Origin: Polaromonas sp.
GTDB lineage: Bacteria; Pseudomonadota; Gammaproteobacteria; Burkholderiales; Burkholderiaceae_C
Length of the DNA: 10,896 bases
NCBI GenBank assembly: GCA_014376885.1
Contig: JACMQR010000302.1
Location: 1 to 10,896 of the forward strand
Direction: 5' to 3'
The translations under genes were made by a program, and so were the position numbers. Shown in pieces: positions 1-6,468 of the stretch (its first letter is position 1; every line of letters begins with the position of its first letter). Below the pieces are notes generated by a model that searched no databases, had not been told where the DNA came from, and saw only the letters and a list, made by a program, of their open reading frames with translations.

Positions 1-1730
1 CTCAGTTCGGCGACATCAAATACCCTGCCGGTTTCACGCATTTCGACTATGTGTACCCGGCAGCGCCCAAGGGCGGCGAAATCCGCATGGTGCCGCCCAC
101 CCGGCCGACCAATTTCGACAAGTTCAATCCGTTCACCCTGCGCGGCACCGCGCCCTATGGCCTGGGGCTGCTGCTGGTCGAAAGCCTGCTGATCGGCAAC
201 TCCGAAGAGCCGACCACCGCCTACGGCTTGCTGGCCGACGATGTGGCGGTGGCGCCCGACCAGCTCTCGGCAACTTTTCACCTCAATGACAAGGCGCGGT
301 TCCACAACGGCGCGCCGGTCATTGCTGCCGATGTGCTGCATTCGTTCACCCAGCTCACCAGCAAGCTGGCGGCGCCGCAGTACCGCACCCTTTATGCCGA
401 GGTCAAGGGCGTCACGGCGGTGTCGGCGCAGGTGGTGCGCTTTGATTTCCTGACGCCCAATCCGGAGCTGCCGCTGGTGGTGGGCGGCATGCCGGTGTTC
501 AGCCGCGACTGGGGTCGGGCGGGCGGCCAGCCGAAAGCGTTTGACAAAATTGTTTCTGATGTGCCGATCGGCTCCGGGCCGTACAAGGTGGCCAGCCCGG
601 CCATGGGGCGCGACATCACGTATGTGCGGGACCCCGGTTACTGGGGCCAGGAATTGCCCAGCCGCAAGGGGCAGTTCAACTTTGACCGCATCAGCTTCAA
701 GATCTACCTGGACGAGACCTCGCGTTTCGAGGGGCTGAAAGCCGGCGAGTTTGATTTTCTGCGTGAATTCATCTCGCGCAACTGGGCCCGCCAGTACACC
801 GGCAAACAGTTCAGTACGGGCGAGCTGGTCAAGCGGGCGTTTGAAAACCGCAATCCCGGCGACTTTCAGGGCTATGTGTTCAACCTGCGCGTTCCCAGGC
901 TCCAGGATGTACGGGTGCGGCGCGCCATTGGCCTGGCCATGGATTTCGAATGGATGAACCGCCAGCTGTTCTACGGCTTGTACAAGCGGGTCAACGGTTA
1001 CTTTCCCAACAGCGAGTTCCATGCCGAGGGTCTGCCAAAATCTGACGAACTGGCATTGCTCGAGCCTTTGCGCGCCCTGCTTCAGCCCGAGATTTTTGGT
1101 CCGGTGCCCCGGTCGCCCAGCACTGCCCCGCCGGGCAGCCTGCGGGACAACCTGCGCCAGGCCCAGGCGCTGCTGCGCGAAGCCGGCTGGGCCTACAAGG
1201 ACGGCGCGCTGCGCAATGCCGCCGGCGAAGCCTTCACCCTTGAGTTTCTCAACGACCAGCCGTCGCTGGTGCGCATCGTCGGCCCGTTCCAAAAAGCGCT
1301 GGAAAAGCTCGGCATCACCCTGACCTACCGCATCGTCGATTTCTCGCTGGGCAAGCAAAAAATGGATGCGTTCGAATTTGAGATGAGCACGCTGCGCCTG
1401 CCCGGCAGCACCGCGCCCGGTGGCGAGTTGCTCGAATTGTTCGGCTCGAAAGCGGCCGCCACGCCGGGTTCTTCGAATGTCTGGGGCATTGCCGACCCGG
1501 CCGTCGACGCGCTACTGCAAAAGGTGGTGACTGCCACCACACGGCCTGGCCTGAGTGCCGCCATGCGCGCCCTGGACCGTGTGCTGACCCATGGCCACTA
1601 CTCGGTTCCGCAGTACTACGGCGATGCTTTCCTGATCGGCTACCGGCCGCGTTCCTTTGTGCTGCCCGCGACCGTTCCGCCATTTTACCAGCCCGACGCC
1701 TGGGCCATGAGCACCTGGTGGGCCAGATGA
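1..1730 (+). CDS. yejA: Peptide ABC transporter periplasmic binding protein, YejA type (5' partial)
   Basis: This is the C-terminal 576 residues of an extracellular solute-binding protein of family 5 (SBP_bac_5), the class that captures oligopeptides in the periplasm for an ABC importer. The frame is open from base 3 to the TGA at 1728-1730. The first visible residues, QFGDIKYPAGFTHFDYV followed by a PKGGEIRM block, match the region just after the signal peptide in YejA proteins. The GTG at 51 is therefore an internal codon, and the true start and signal peptide lie upstream of the window. The C-terminal part has the YejA-like GIADPAVDAL segment and ends in YQPDAWAMSTWWAR. The YejA assignment is strengthened by yejB, yejE and yejF following directly. 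In E. coli this system takes up peptides, including the peptide-nucleotide antibiotic microcin C; the native substrate here is unknown. I see no frameshift. Confidence 0.92.
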   Translation, partial: QFGDIKYPAGFTHFDYVYPAAPKGGEIRMVPPTRPTNFDKFNPFTLRGTAPYGLGLLLVESLLIGNSEEPTTAYGLLADDVAVAPDQLSATFHLNDKARFHNGAPVIAADVLHSFTQLTSKLAAPQYRTLYAEVKGVTAVSAQVVRFDFLTPNPELPLVVGGMPVFSRDWGRAGGQPKAFDKIVSDVPIGSGPYKVASPAMGRDITYVRDPGYWGQELPSRKGQFNFDRISFKIYLDETSRFEGLKAGEFDFLREFISRNWARQYTGKQFSTGELVKRAFENRNPGDFQGYVFNLRVPRLQDVRVRRAIGLAMDFEWMNRQLFYGLYKRVNGYFPNSEFHAEGLPKSDELALLEPLRALLQPEIFGPVPRSPSTAPPGSLRDNLRQAQALLREAGWAYKDGALRNAAGEAFTLEFLNDQPSLVRIVGPFQKALEKLGITLTYRIVDFSLGKQKMDAFEFEMSTLRLPGSTAPGGELLELFGSKAAATPGSSNVWGIADPAVDALLQKVVTATTRPGLSAAMRALDRVLTHGHYSVPQYYGDAFLIGYRPRSFVLPATVPPFYQPDAWAMSTWWAR

Positions 1731-1822
1731 CCGCCATGCTGGTCGCTTGGCGAACTGCGCTGCCGCCTGCGGGGGCTGCTACGCCGACGGTCCTGGCAGC
1801 GCCTTGGCACTCGTCGAAATGC

Positions 1823-1826
1823 AGGG
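1823..1826 (+). promoter_or_regulatory. Ribosome binding site of yejB
   Basis: AGGG lies 7 bases before the ATG at 1834. It favours that start over the in-frame ATG at 1819 (5 codons longer) and the in-frame TTG at 1747. Confidence 0.5.
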
Positions 1827-1833
1827 TTTGACA

Positions 1834-2868
1834 ATGGCCAGCTACATCCTCAAGCGCCTGCTGCTGATGATTCCGACCCTGTTCGGCGTGCTGCTGCTGA
1901 CCTTTGCCATGGTGCAGTTCGTGCCGGGCGGGCCGGTCGAGCAAATGGTGGCGCAGTTGCAGGGACGCGACTCGGGCGGCGAGCGCGCGGCCAGCAGCGG
2001 CGCCGGTTACCGGGGTCGCCAGGGCGTGGATGCCCAGCGCATCGAGGAGATCAAGGTGCTCTACGGCTTTGACAAGCCGGTGCATGAGCGGTTTCTGCAA
2101 ATGCTGGGCCGCTTTGCCCGGTTCGACCTGGGCAACAGCTTTTACCAGCACAAGGATGTCTGGCAGCTCGTCAAGGAAAAGCTGCCGGTGTCGGCCAGCC
2201 TGGGGCTGTGGACGTTTTTCCTCAGCTACCTGATTGCCGTGCCGCTGGGCGTGGCCAAGGCGGTGCGGGCCGGCAGCCGGTTTGACTTCGTGACAACGCT
2301 GGTGGTGCTGGCGGGCTATGCGATTCCCGGCTTTGTGCTGGGCGTGGCGTTGCTGGTGGTGTTTGGCGGGCAGCTGCAATGGTTCCCCCTGCGCGGCCTG
2401 ACGTCAGCCAACTGGGAGGCGCTGGGCTGGGGGGCGCGCATCACCGACTACCTCTGGCACATCACCATGCCCGTGACGGCCATGGTGCTGGGCAGCTTTG
2501 CGGTCACTGCGGTGCTGACAAAAAACTCGTTCCTGGAGGAAATCCGCAAGCAGTATGTGCTGACAGCGCGGGCCAAGGGCTTGAGCGAGCGGCAGGTGCT
2601 GTGGAAGCATGTGTTTCGCAATGCCTTGATTCCCATCATCACCGGCTTTCCGGCGGCGTTCATCGGCGCCTTTTTTACCGGCTCGCTACTGATTGAAACA
2701 CTGTTTTCGCTCGACGGCCTGGGCCTGCTCAGCTATGAAAGCGTGATCCGGCGCGATTACCCGGTGGTGCTGGGCACGCTTTACCTTTTCACGCTGATCG
2801 GCCTGGCCACCAAGCTGGTCAGCGACCTTTGCTATGTCTGGGTGGATCCGCGTGTCAAATTCGATTGA
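1834..2868 (+). CDS. yejB: Peptide ABC transporter permease, YejB type
   Basis: This inner-membrane permease subunit (344 aa, binding-protein-dependent transport family, BPD_transp_1) forms half of the channel of the YejABEF peptide importer. The N-terminus MASYILKRLLLMIPTLFGVL leads into a first membrane segment at about residues 9-30. A long periplasmic stretch rich in polar residues (about 31-120) is followed by further hydrophobic segments near 122-142, 152-178, 210-230, 263-290 and 308-330. The cytoplasmic EAA loop that contacts the ATPase is visible at about 241-260 (YVLTARAKGLSERQVLWKHV, key Gly249). The C-terminus VDPRVKFD is typical of this family. The start is the ATG at 1834, which has an AGGG seven bases upstream and gives the expected N-terminus. 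The gap of 103 bases after yejA is open in two frames. The length is close to E. coli YejB (about 360 aa). Confidence 0.94.
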   Translation: MASYILKRLLLMIPTLFGVLLLTFAMVQFVPGGPVEQMVAQLQGRDSGGERAASSGAGYRGRQGVDAQRIEEIKVLYGFDKPVHERFLQMLGRFARFDLGNSFYQHKDVWQLVKEKLPVSASLGLWTFFLSYLIAVPLGVAKAVRAGSRFDFVTTLVVLAGYAIPGFVLGVALLVVFGGQLQWFPLRGLTSANWEALGWGARITDYLWHITMPVTAMVLGSFAVTAVLTKNSFLEEIRKQYVLTARAKGLSERQVLWKHVFRNALIPIITGFPAAFIGAFFTGSLLIETLFSLDGLGLLSYESVIRRDYPVVLGTLYLFTLIGLATKLVSDLCYVWVDPRVKFD

Positions 2869-4033
2869 TTCAGCCAGCGTTTCCCACCCGGAAACTGAAG
2901 GTGCCACTGTCTCCACCCAGCCGGGGCGGCGGAACCGGCTTCGCCGGGCCGCAGGCGCACCAGCCCCTCCGGGAGGCAGCGCACCACGCGAAGCGGGAAG
3001 CGTGGGGGCGTCAATCTCTTCCTCGCGCCGCGCCTGGCAACGCTTTCGGCGCAACCGGCTGGGCTACTGGAGCCTGGTGCTGTTTTGCCTGCTGGTGGTG
3101 TTCAGCCTGCTGGCTGAGGTGCTGTCCAACGACAAGCCGCTGGTGGCGAGATACCAGGGCACGCTGTACTTTCCGCTTGCCAAAGACTATTCGGAAAAAA
3201 CCTTTGGCGGCGACTTTGACACGCCGGCCGACTACCTTGACCCGTTCATCCAGGCCAAGCTGACCCAGGGCGGCAACTGGGCCCTCTATCCGCCCAATCC
3301 ATATGGTCCGCGCACCATCAACTACTTTGCCAAGGAGCCCAATCCGTCGGCGCCCTCGCGCGGCAACCTGCTGGGCACCGACGACCGGGGGCGCGACCTG
3401 CTGGCCCAGCTGATCTACGGCTTTCGCCTGAGCGTGCTGTTCGGGCTGGCGCTGACCGCCATCGGTGTCGTGATGGGCGTGATCGCCGGCGCTATTCAGG
3501 GCTATGCCGGCGGCAGAACCGACCTGGTCGGCCAGCGGTTCATCGAAATCTGGGGCTCCATGCCCGAGCTGTACCTGTTGATTATTTTCAGCGCCGTGTT
3601 TGCGCCCAGTGTGGCCCTGCTGTTGGTGCTGCTCAGCCTGTTCGGCTGGATGGGCCTGTCGGACTATGTGCGGGCCGAGTTTTTGCGCAACCGCCAGATG
3701 GACTATGTGCGAGCCGCCCGGGCGCTGGGCGTGAGCAATTTGCAGATCATGTGGCGGCATATTTTGCCCAACAGCATGACGCCCGTCGTCACCTTCTTGC
3801 CGTTTCGCATGAGTGCGGCGATTTTGGCGCTGACCTCGCTCGATTTTTTGGGTCTGGGCGTGCCGCCGGGCACCCCGTCGCTGGGCGAACTACTGAGCCA
3901 GGGCAAGGCCAACATTGACGCCTGGTGGATATCGCTGTCCACCTTTGCGGTGCTGGTCGTCACCTTGCTGCTGCTGACCTTCATGGGCGACGCCCTGCGC
4001 GATGCGCTGGACCCGAGAAAGGTCGAGAAATGA
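2852..4033 (+). CDS. yejE: Peptide ABC transporter permease, YejE type, with repeat-encoded N-terminal extension
   Basis: This is the second permease of the YejABEF importer (393 aa from this start). The conserved protein begins near residue 57 with SSRRAWQRFRRNRLGYWSL, the usual YejE N-terminus, and runs into the first membrane segment (about 74-92). The YejE-specific periplasmic region follows (NDKPLVARYQGTLYFPLAKDY, about 93-165), then LLGTDDRGRDLLAQLIYGFR, which is characteristic of DppC/OppC-type permeases. The EAA loop is at about 285-305 (YVRAARALGVSNLQIMWRHI, key Gly293). The GTG at 2852 is chosen because it overlaps yejB by 17 bases and has GGTGG just upstream. The in-frame ATG at 2834 (6 codons longer) and the GTG at 3002 (50 codons shorter) are alternatives, so the start is uncertain. 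Residues 20-53 are a Pro/Gly/Arg-rich tail translated from a palindromic repeat and absent from E. coli YejE (about 340 aa). Confidence 0.92.
   Translation: MSNSIDSASVSHPETEGATVSTQPGRRNRLRRAAGAPAPPGGSAPREAGSVGASISSSRRAWQRFRRNRLGYWSLVLFCLLVVFSLLAEVLSNDKPLVARYQGTLYFPLAKDYSEKTFGGDFDTPADYLDPFIQAKLTQGGNWALYPPNPYGPRTINYFAKEPNPSAPSRGNLLGTDDRGRDLLAQLIYGFRLSVLFGLALTAIGVVMGVIAGAIQGYAGGRTDLVGQRFIEIWGSMPELYLLIIFSAVFAPSVALLLVLLSLFGWMGLSDYVRAEFLRNRQMDYVRAARALGVSNLQIMWRHILPNSMTPVVTFLPFRMSAAILALTSLDFLGLGVPPGTPSLGELLSQGKANIDAWWISLSTFAVLVVTLLLLTFMGDALRDALDPRKVEK
2908..3013 (+). repeat. Palindrome-rich interspersed repeat inside the 5' end of yejE
   Basis: About 106 bases contain three short inverted repeats in a row: CCGGC-TTC-GCCGG at 2935-2947, CCTCC-G-GGAGG within about 2966-2980, and CCACGC/GCGTGG at 2984-2989 and 3000-3005. 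The last one is interrupted by a tandem duplication of a 7-base unit (GAAGCGG, then GAAGCGT, 2990-3003); without one copy it would be the perfect palindrome CCACGC-GAA-GCGTGG. From memory, very similar GC-rich palindromic units occur many times between genes in Comamonadaceae genomes. I cannot confirm the copy number here because only one copy lies in the window. The low-complexity translation in every frame and its absence from YejE of other groups support an inserted element. The boundaries are approximate. Confidence 0.55.
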
Positions 4034-5658
4034 CACCCGCGCCCGCCGAACCGACCGCGCCGCTGCTGCTTGAGGTCAAACGCCTGCGCGTGTCTTTCGC
4101 GGGCAAGGACGTTGTGCGCGGCATCAATTTTTCCATCGCTGCCGGCGAAAAACTGGCGCTGGTGGGCGAGTCAGGCTCGGGCAAGACGGTCACCGCGCTC
4201 AGTTTGTTGCGGCTGGTGCAGGATGCCGACATCAGCGGGCAGGCCTTGTTCCAGGCGCCCGGCCGTTCAGGCGATCTGCTGTCCATGCCCGAGCGCGCGC
4301 TGCGCGGCATCCGGGGACGCGACATCGCCATGATTTTTCAGGAGCCGATGACGGCGCTCAATCCGCTGTTCACCATTGGCAACCAGATTGCCGAGATTTT
4401 GCAGTTAAAAGAAGGCCTCGCGCAATCTGCATCGATGAGGGCCGCTATTGAATTGCTAGCAGACACCGGTATTCAGGAGCCGGACCGACGGGCCCGCTCG
4501 TTTCCGCACCAGCTGTCGGGCGGCCAGCGCCAGCGGGCCATGATCGCCATGGCGCTGGCCTGCAAGCCCCGGCTGCTGCTGGCCGACGAGCCGACCACCG
4601 CGCTCGATGTCACGCTGCGCGGCCAGATTCTGGACCTGCTCGGTGACCTGCAGCAGCGCCATGGCATGGCCGTCTTGCTGATCACCCATGACCTGAACCT
4701 GGTGCGCCGCTTTGCCGACCGCGTGGCGGTGATGGAAAACGGCCATATCGTCGAGCAAGGAAGCGTCCAAAATGTCTTTGCCCGGCCGCAGCATGCCTAT
4801 ACCCGCAAGCTGATTGACAGCAAACCCGAGCGTGATCCGGCGCAGGCCAGCGCGCCCGGGCCTGACTCGCCTCCGCTCATGCAGGCCAGGCAGCTTCGGG
4901 TGGCCTATCCGACGTCGCTTCCCGGCTTCAGGGGCTGGTTTCGAACAGGCGAATTCGTTGCCGTCAAGGGCGCCAGCTTTGCCATTCTTCCCGGCCGGAC
5001 GCTGGGCATCGTGGGCGAGTCGGGCTCGGGTAAATCGACACTGGCCCTGGCCAGCCTGGGCCTGCTGAAGTTCTCGGGTCATTTGCAGGCCGCCGGTCAA
5101 GCCTGGAGCCGGCGGACCTTTGACAACCAGGCCATTCGCAAGGTGGTTCAGGTGGTGTTTCAGGACCCGTTTTCCTCGCTCTCGCCGCGGCTGACGGTGG
5201 AGGCCATCGTCGGGGAAGGGCTGCGGGTGCACGAGCCGCGGCTGCCACTGGTCGAAAGAAGGCGCCGTGTCGAGCAGTCGCTGGCCGATGTCGGCATGAG
5301 CGAGGCGCTGTTTCCCGGCCTGTTGCGGCGCTATCCGCATGAGTTTTCGGGCGGCCAGCGCCAGCGGCTGGCAATTGCCCGGGTGCTGATCGTCAATCCC
5401 CGGCTGCTGGTCCTTGACGAACCCACCAGCGCGCTCGATGTCACCATTCAAAAGCAGGTTTTAGAGTTATTGCAGCGATTGCAGCGCGAGCGCGGTCTGA
5501 GCTACCTTTTGATCACGCACGACATCGACGTGATTCGCGCGATGGCCCACGACGTGATGGTGATGAAGGATGGCGAAATCGTTGAATCGGGCAGTGCCCA
5601 GGACGTGCTGAATGCGCCGCGCAACGCCTACACGCAGACTTTGCTGGCCCAAGGGTAA
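4030..5658 (+). CDS. yejF: Peptide ABC transporter ATP-binding protein with two ATPase domains, YejF type
   Basis: This cytoplasmic ATPase (542 aa) powers the YejABEF importer and carries both nucleotide-binding domains on one chain. Domain 1 has Walker A GESGSGKT at 46-53, Q-loop Gln104, signature LSGGQ at 162-166, Walker B LLLADEP at 182-188 and switch His220. Domain 2 has Walker A GESGSGKS at 329-336, Q-loop Gln378, signature FSGGQ at 439-443, Walker B LLVLDEP at 459-465 and switch His497. Both sites therefore look catalytically intact. Each domain ends with the C-terminal segment usual in oligopeptide ATPases (HAYTRKLI near 255; NAYTQTLL near 532). A linker rich in Pro and Ala at about 265-283 joins them. 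The start ATG overlaps the yejE stop as ATGA and has AAAGG seven bases upstream, so translation is probably coupled. The in-frame extension back to 3925 runs inside yejE and is rejected. The length fits E. coli YejF (about 530 aa). Confidence 0.95.
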   Translation: MTPAPAEPTAPLLLEVKRLRVSFAGKDVVRGINFSIAAGEKLALVGESGSGKTVTALSLLRLVQDADISGQALFQAPGRSGDLLSMPERALRGIRGRDIAMIFQEPMTALNPLFTIGNQIAEILQLKEGLAQSASMRAAIELLADTGIQEPDRRARSFPHQLSGGQRQRAMIAMALACKPRLLLADEPTTALDVTLRGQILDLLGDLQQRHGMAVLLITHDLNLVRRFADRVAVMENGHIVEQGSVQNVFARPQHAYTRKLIDSKPERDPAQASAPGPDSPPLMQARQLRVAYPTSLPGFRGWFRTGEFVAVKGASFAILPGRTLGIVGESGSGKSTLALASLGLLKFSGHLQAAGQAWSRRTFDNQAIRKVVQVVFQDPFSSLSPRLTVEAIVGEGLRVHEPRLPLVERRRRVEQSLADVGMSEALFPGLLRRYPHEFSGGQRQRLAIARVLIVNPRLLVLDEPTSALDVTIQKQVLELLQRLQRERGLSYLLITHDIDVIRAMAHDVMVMKDGEIVESGSAQDVLNAPRNAYTQTLLAQG

Positions 5659-5708
5659 TCTTCGAACTCGATCGACAACGTTTGCAGTGCATTCGGGCAG
5701 AAAAATTG

Positions 5709-5737
5709 TTGCGGTGCAGCGACCAGTGCGCTAGAAT
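5709..5737 (+). promoter_or_regulatory. Predicted sigma-70-type promoter of rimP-nusA-infB
   Basis: A -35-like TTGCGG (5709-5714) and a -10-like TAGAAT (5732-5737) are separated by exactly 17 bases. A start of transcription about 5742-5747 would follow. It sits about 100 bases before rimP and is the best promoter-like pair I see in the gap after yejF. It is inferred from sequence only. Confidence 0.6.
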
Positions 5738-5741
5738 AACT

Positions 5742-5837
5742 ACTTCACACGACCAAATGGGCGGGTTTTTACCGCCCATTTTTTTTGGGCGTTTGTTTTT
5801 ACGTGTGGTCAAAAAATTCAAGGGAATGAAAAACTGA
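5742..5837 (+). promoter_or_regulatory. Structured 5' leader of rimP, candidate transcription attenuator
   Basis: The predicted transcript begins only about ten bases before an intrinsic-terminator hairpin (5755-5786) and then continues about 50 bases to rimP. UCACACG at 5745-5751 can pair with CGUGUGG at 5802-5808, closing an outer stem around the hairpin. GACCA at 5751-5755 can alternatively pair with UGGUC at 5806-5810. CGCCCA (5773-5778) can pair either with the upstream arm or with TGGGCG at 5786-5791. Several mutually exclusive pairings in a short leader point to control by premature termination. Attenuator-type rimP leaders have been proposed in other Proteobacteria. The ligand or factor is unknown; NusA itself is the obvious candidate. 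Confidence 0.5.
5755..5786 (+). terminator. Intrinsic terminator between yejF and rimP
   Basis: A perfect 10-bp inverted repeat (AAATGGGCGG at 5755-5764 and its complement at 5772-5781) encloses a 7-base loop (GTTTTTA). A run of eight T's spans 5779-5786, so the last bases of the stem overlap the T run. This is a textbook Rho-independent terminator on the + strand. Because it lies downstream of a predicted promoter, it probably acts on the rimP operon transcript and may also stop read-through from yejF, whose stop codon is 97 bases upstream. On the - strand it is followed by only three T's and would be weak. Confidence 0.85.
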
Positions 5838-6446
5838 ATGGCATTGCAAGAGACGATTGAGCAAACGGTGACCGGGCTGGGCTACGAGCTGGTCGAGATC
5901 GAGCGAACCGGCGGCGGCTTGCTGCGCGTCACGATCGACATGCCCTACCTTGCCGGCACCGCCCCTGAGGCGGAGCAGTTCATCAATGCCGAAGATTGCG
6001 AAAAAGTCACGCGCCAGTTGCAGTTCGTGCTGGAAGTCGAAGGCGCTGCCTATGCCCGGCTCGAGGTCAGCTCCCCGGGCATTGACCGGCCTTTGCGAAA
6101 CGAAAAAGATTTCGAGCGGTTTGCCGGCGCCTTGATTGACATCACGTTGAAGGCACCCATTGGTGCGGCCGCCAGCGCTGGCTCGACCGTGTCGGCCAGC
6201 CGCAAGAAGTTTCGCGGCACGCTCGAGCGGGTGTTGTCGACGGCAGGTCAGCCCGGCTGGCAAATTGTCTGGAGCGATGAGCCGGCGGTCAAGCCGGGCC
6301 AGAAAGTCAGCAAAAAACGAATTCCCGCACCGCTGCAGGCGCTGGGCTTTACCTTGGACGAAGTCGGCCAGGCGCGCTTGGCGCCGGTGGTCGATTTCAA
6401 GGGTCGCAGACCGAAGTCTGCGACTGCATTGTCCGTCGACAAATAA
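5838..6446 (+). CDS. rimP: Ribosome maturation factor RimP
   Basis: RimP binds the free 30S subunit and helps late assembly of the small ribosomal subunit. The N-terminal domain (about 1-87) shows the usual GYELVEIE (15-22), a VTID strand (31-34), a conserved DCEKVTRQL helix (53-61) and the family hallmark SSPGIDRPL (78-86). The C-terminal SH3-like domain starts at [16 protein letters not shown] (90-105). The protein is 202 aa against about 150 in E. coli. Extra residues sit in a loop near 37-48, in an Ala/Ser-rich loop at about 107-121, and in a Lys/Pro-rich stretch near 150-165. The ATG at 5838 is used because an in-frame TGA directly precedes it. The closest purine-rich site, AAGGGA, ends about 13 bases upstream, a long spacing that hints at modest initiation. 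It is the first gene of the rimP-nusA-infB cluster, 22 bases before nusA. Confidence 0.96.
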   Translation: MALQETIEQTVTGLGYELVEIERTGGGLLRVTIDMPYLAGTAPEAEQFINAEDCEKVTRQLQFVLEVEGAAYARLEVSSPGIDRPLRNEKDFERFAGALIDITLKAPIGAAASAGSTVSASRKKFRGTLERVLSTAGQPGWQIVWSDEPAVKPGQKVSKKRIPAPLQALGFTLDEVGQARLAPVVDFKGRRPKSATALSVDK

Positions 6447-6468
6447 TTTAGAAAGGCAGGCCTGTGAA

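Noticed and set aside
1315-2379. Open frame on the - strand across the yejA-yejB junction, with similar ones at 3011-3760 and 4456-5451
   Set aside because: The products are rich in His, Gln and Arg, have no domain, and lie opposite well-supported genes.
3925-4029. Upstream extension of the yejF frame into yejE
   Set aside because: No similarity to YejF. The ATGA overlap and the AAAGG site support the start at 4030.
5659-5837. Possible tRNA gene, as metY lies before rimP in E. coli
   Set aside because: No cloverleaf or CCA-ending segment is visible. The gap is accounted for by the promoter, terminator and leader.
6160-6468. Upstream extension of the nusA frame into rimP
   Set aside because: The extension is Arg/Ala/Ser-rich and unrelated to NusA. 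The ATG at 6469 has a good ribosome binding site and gives the conserved N-terminus.
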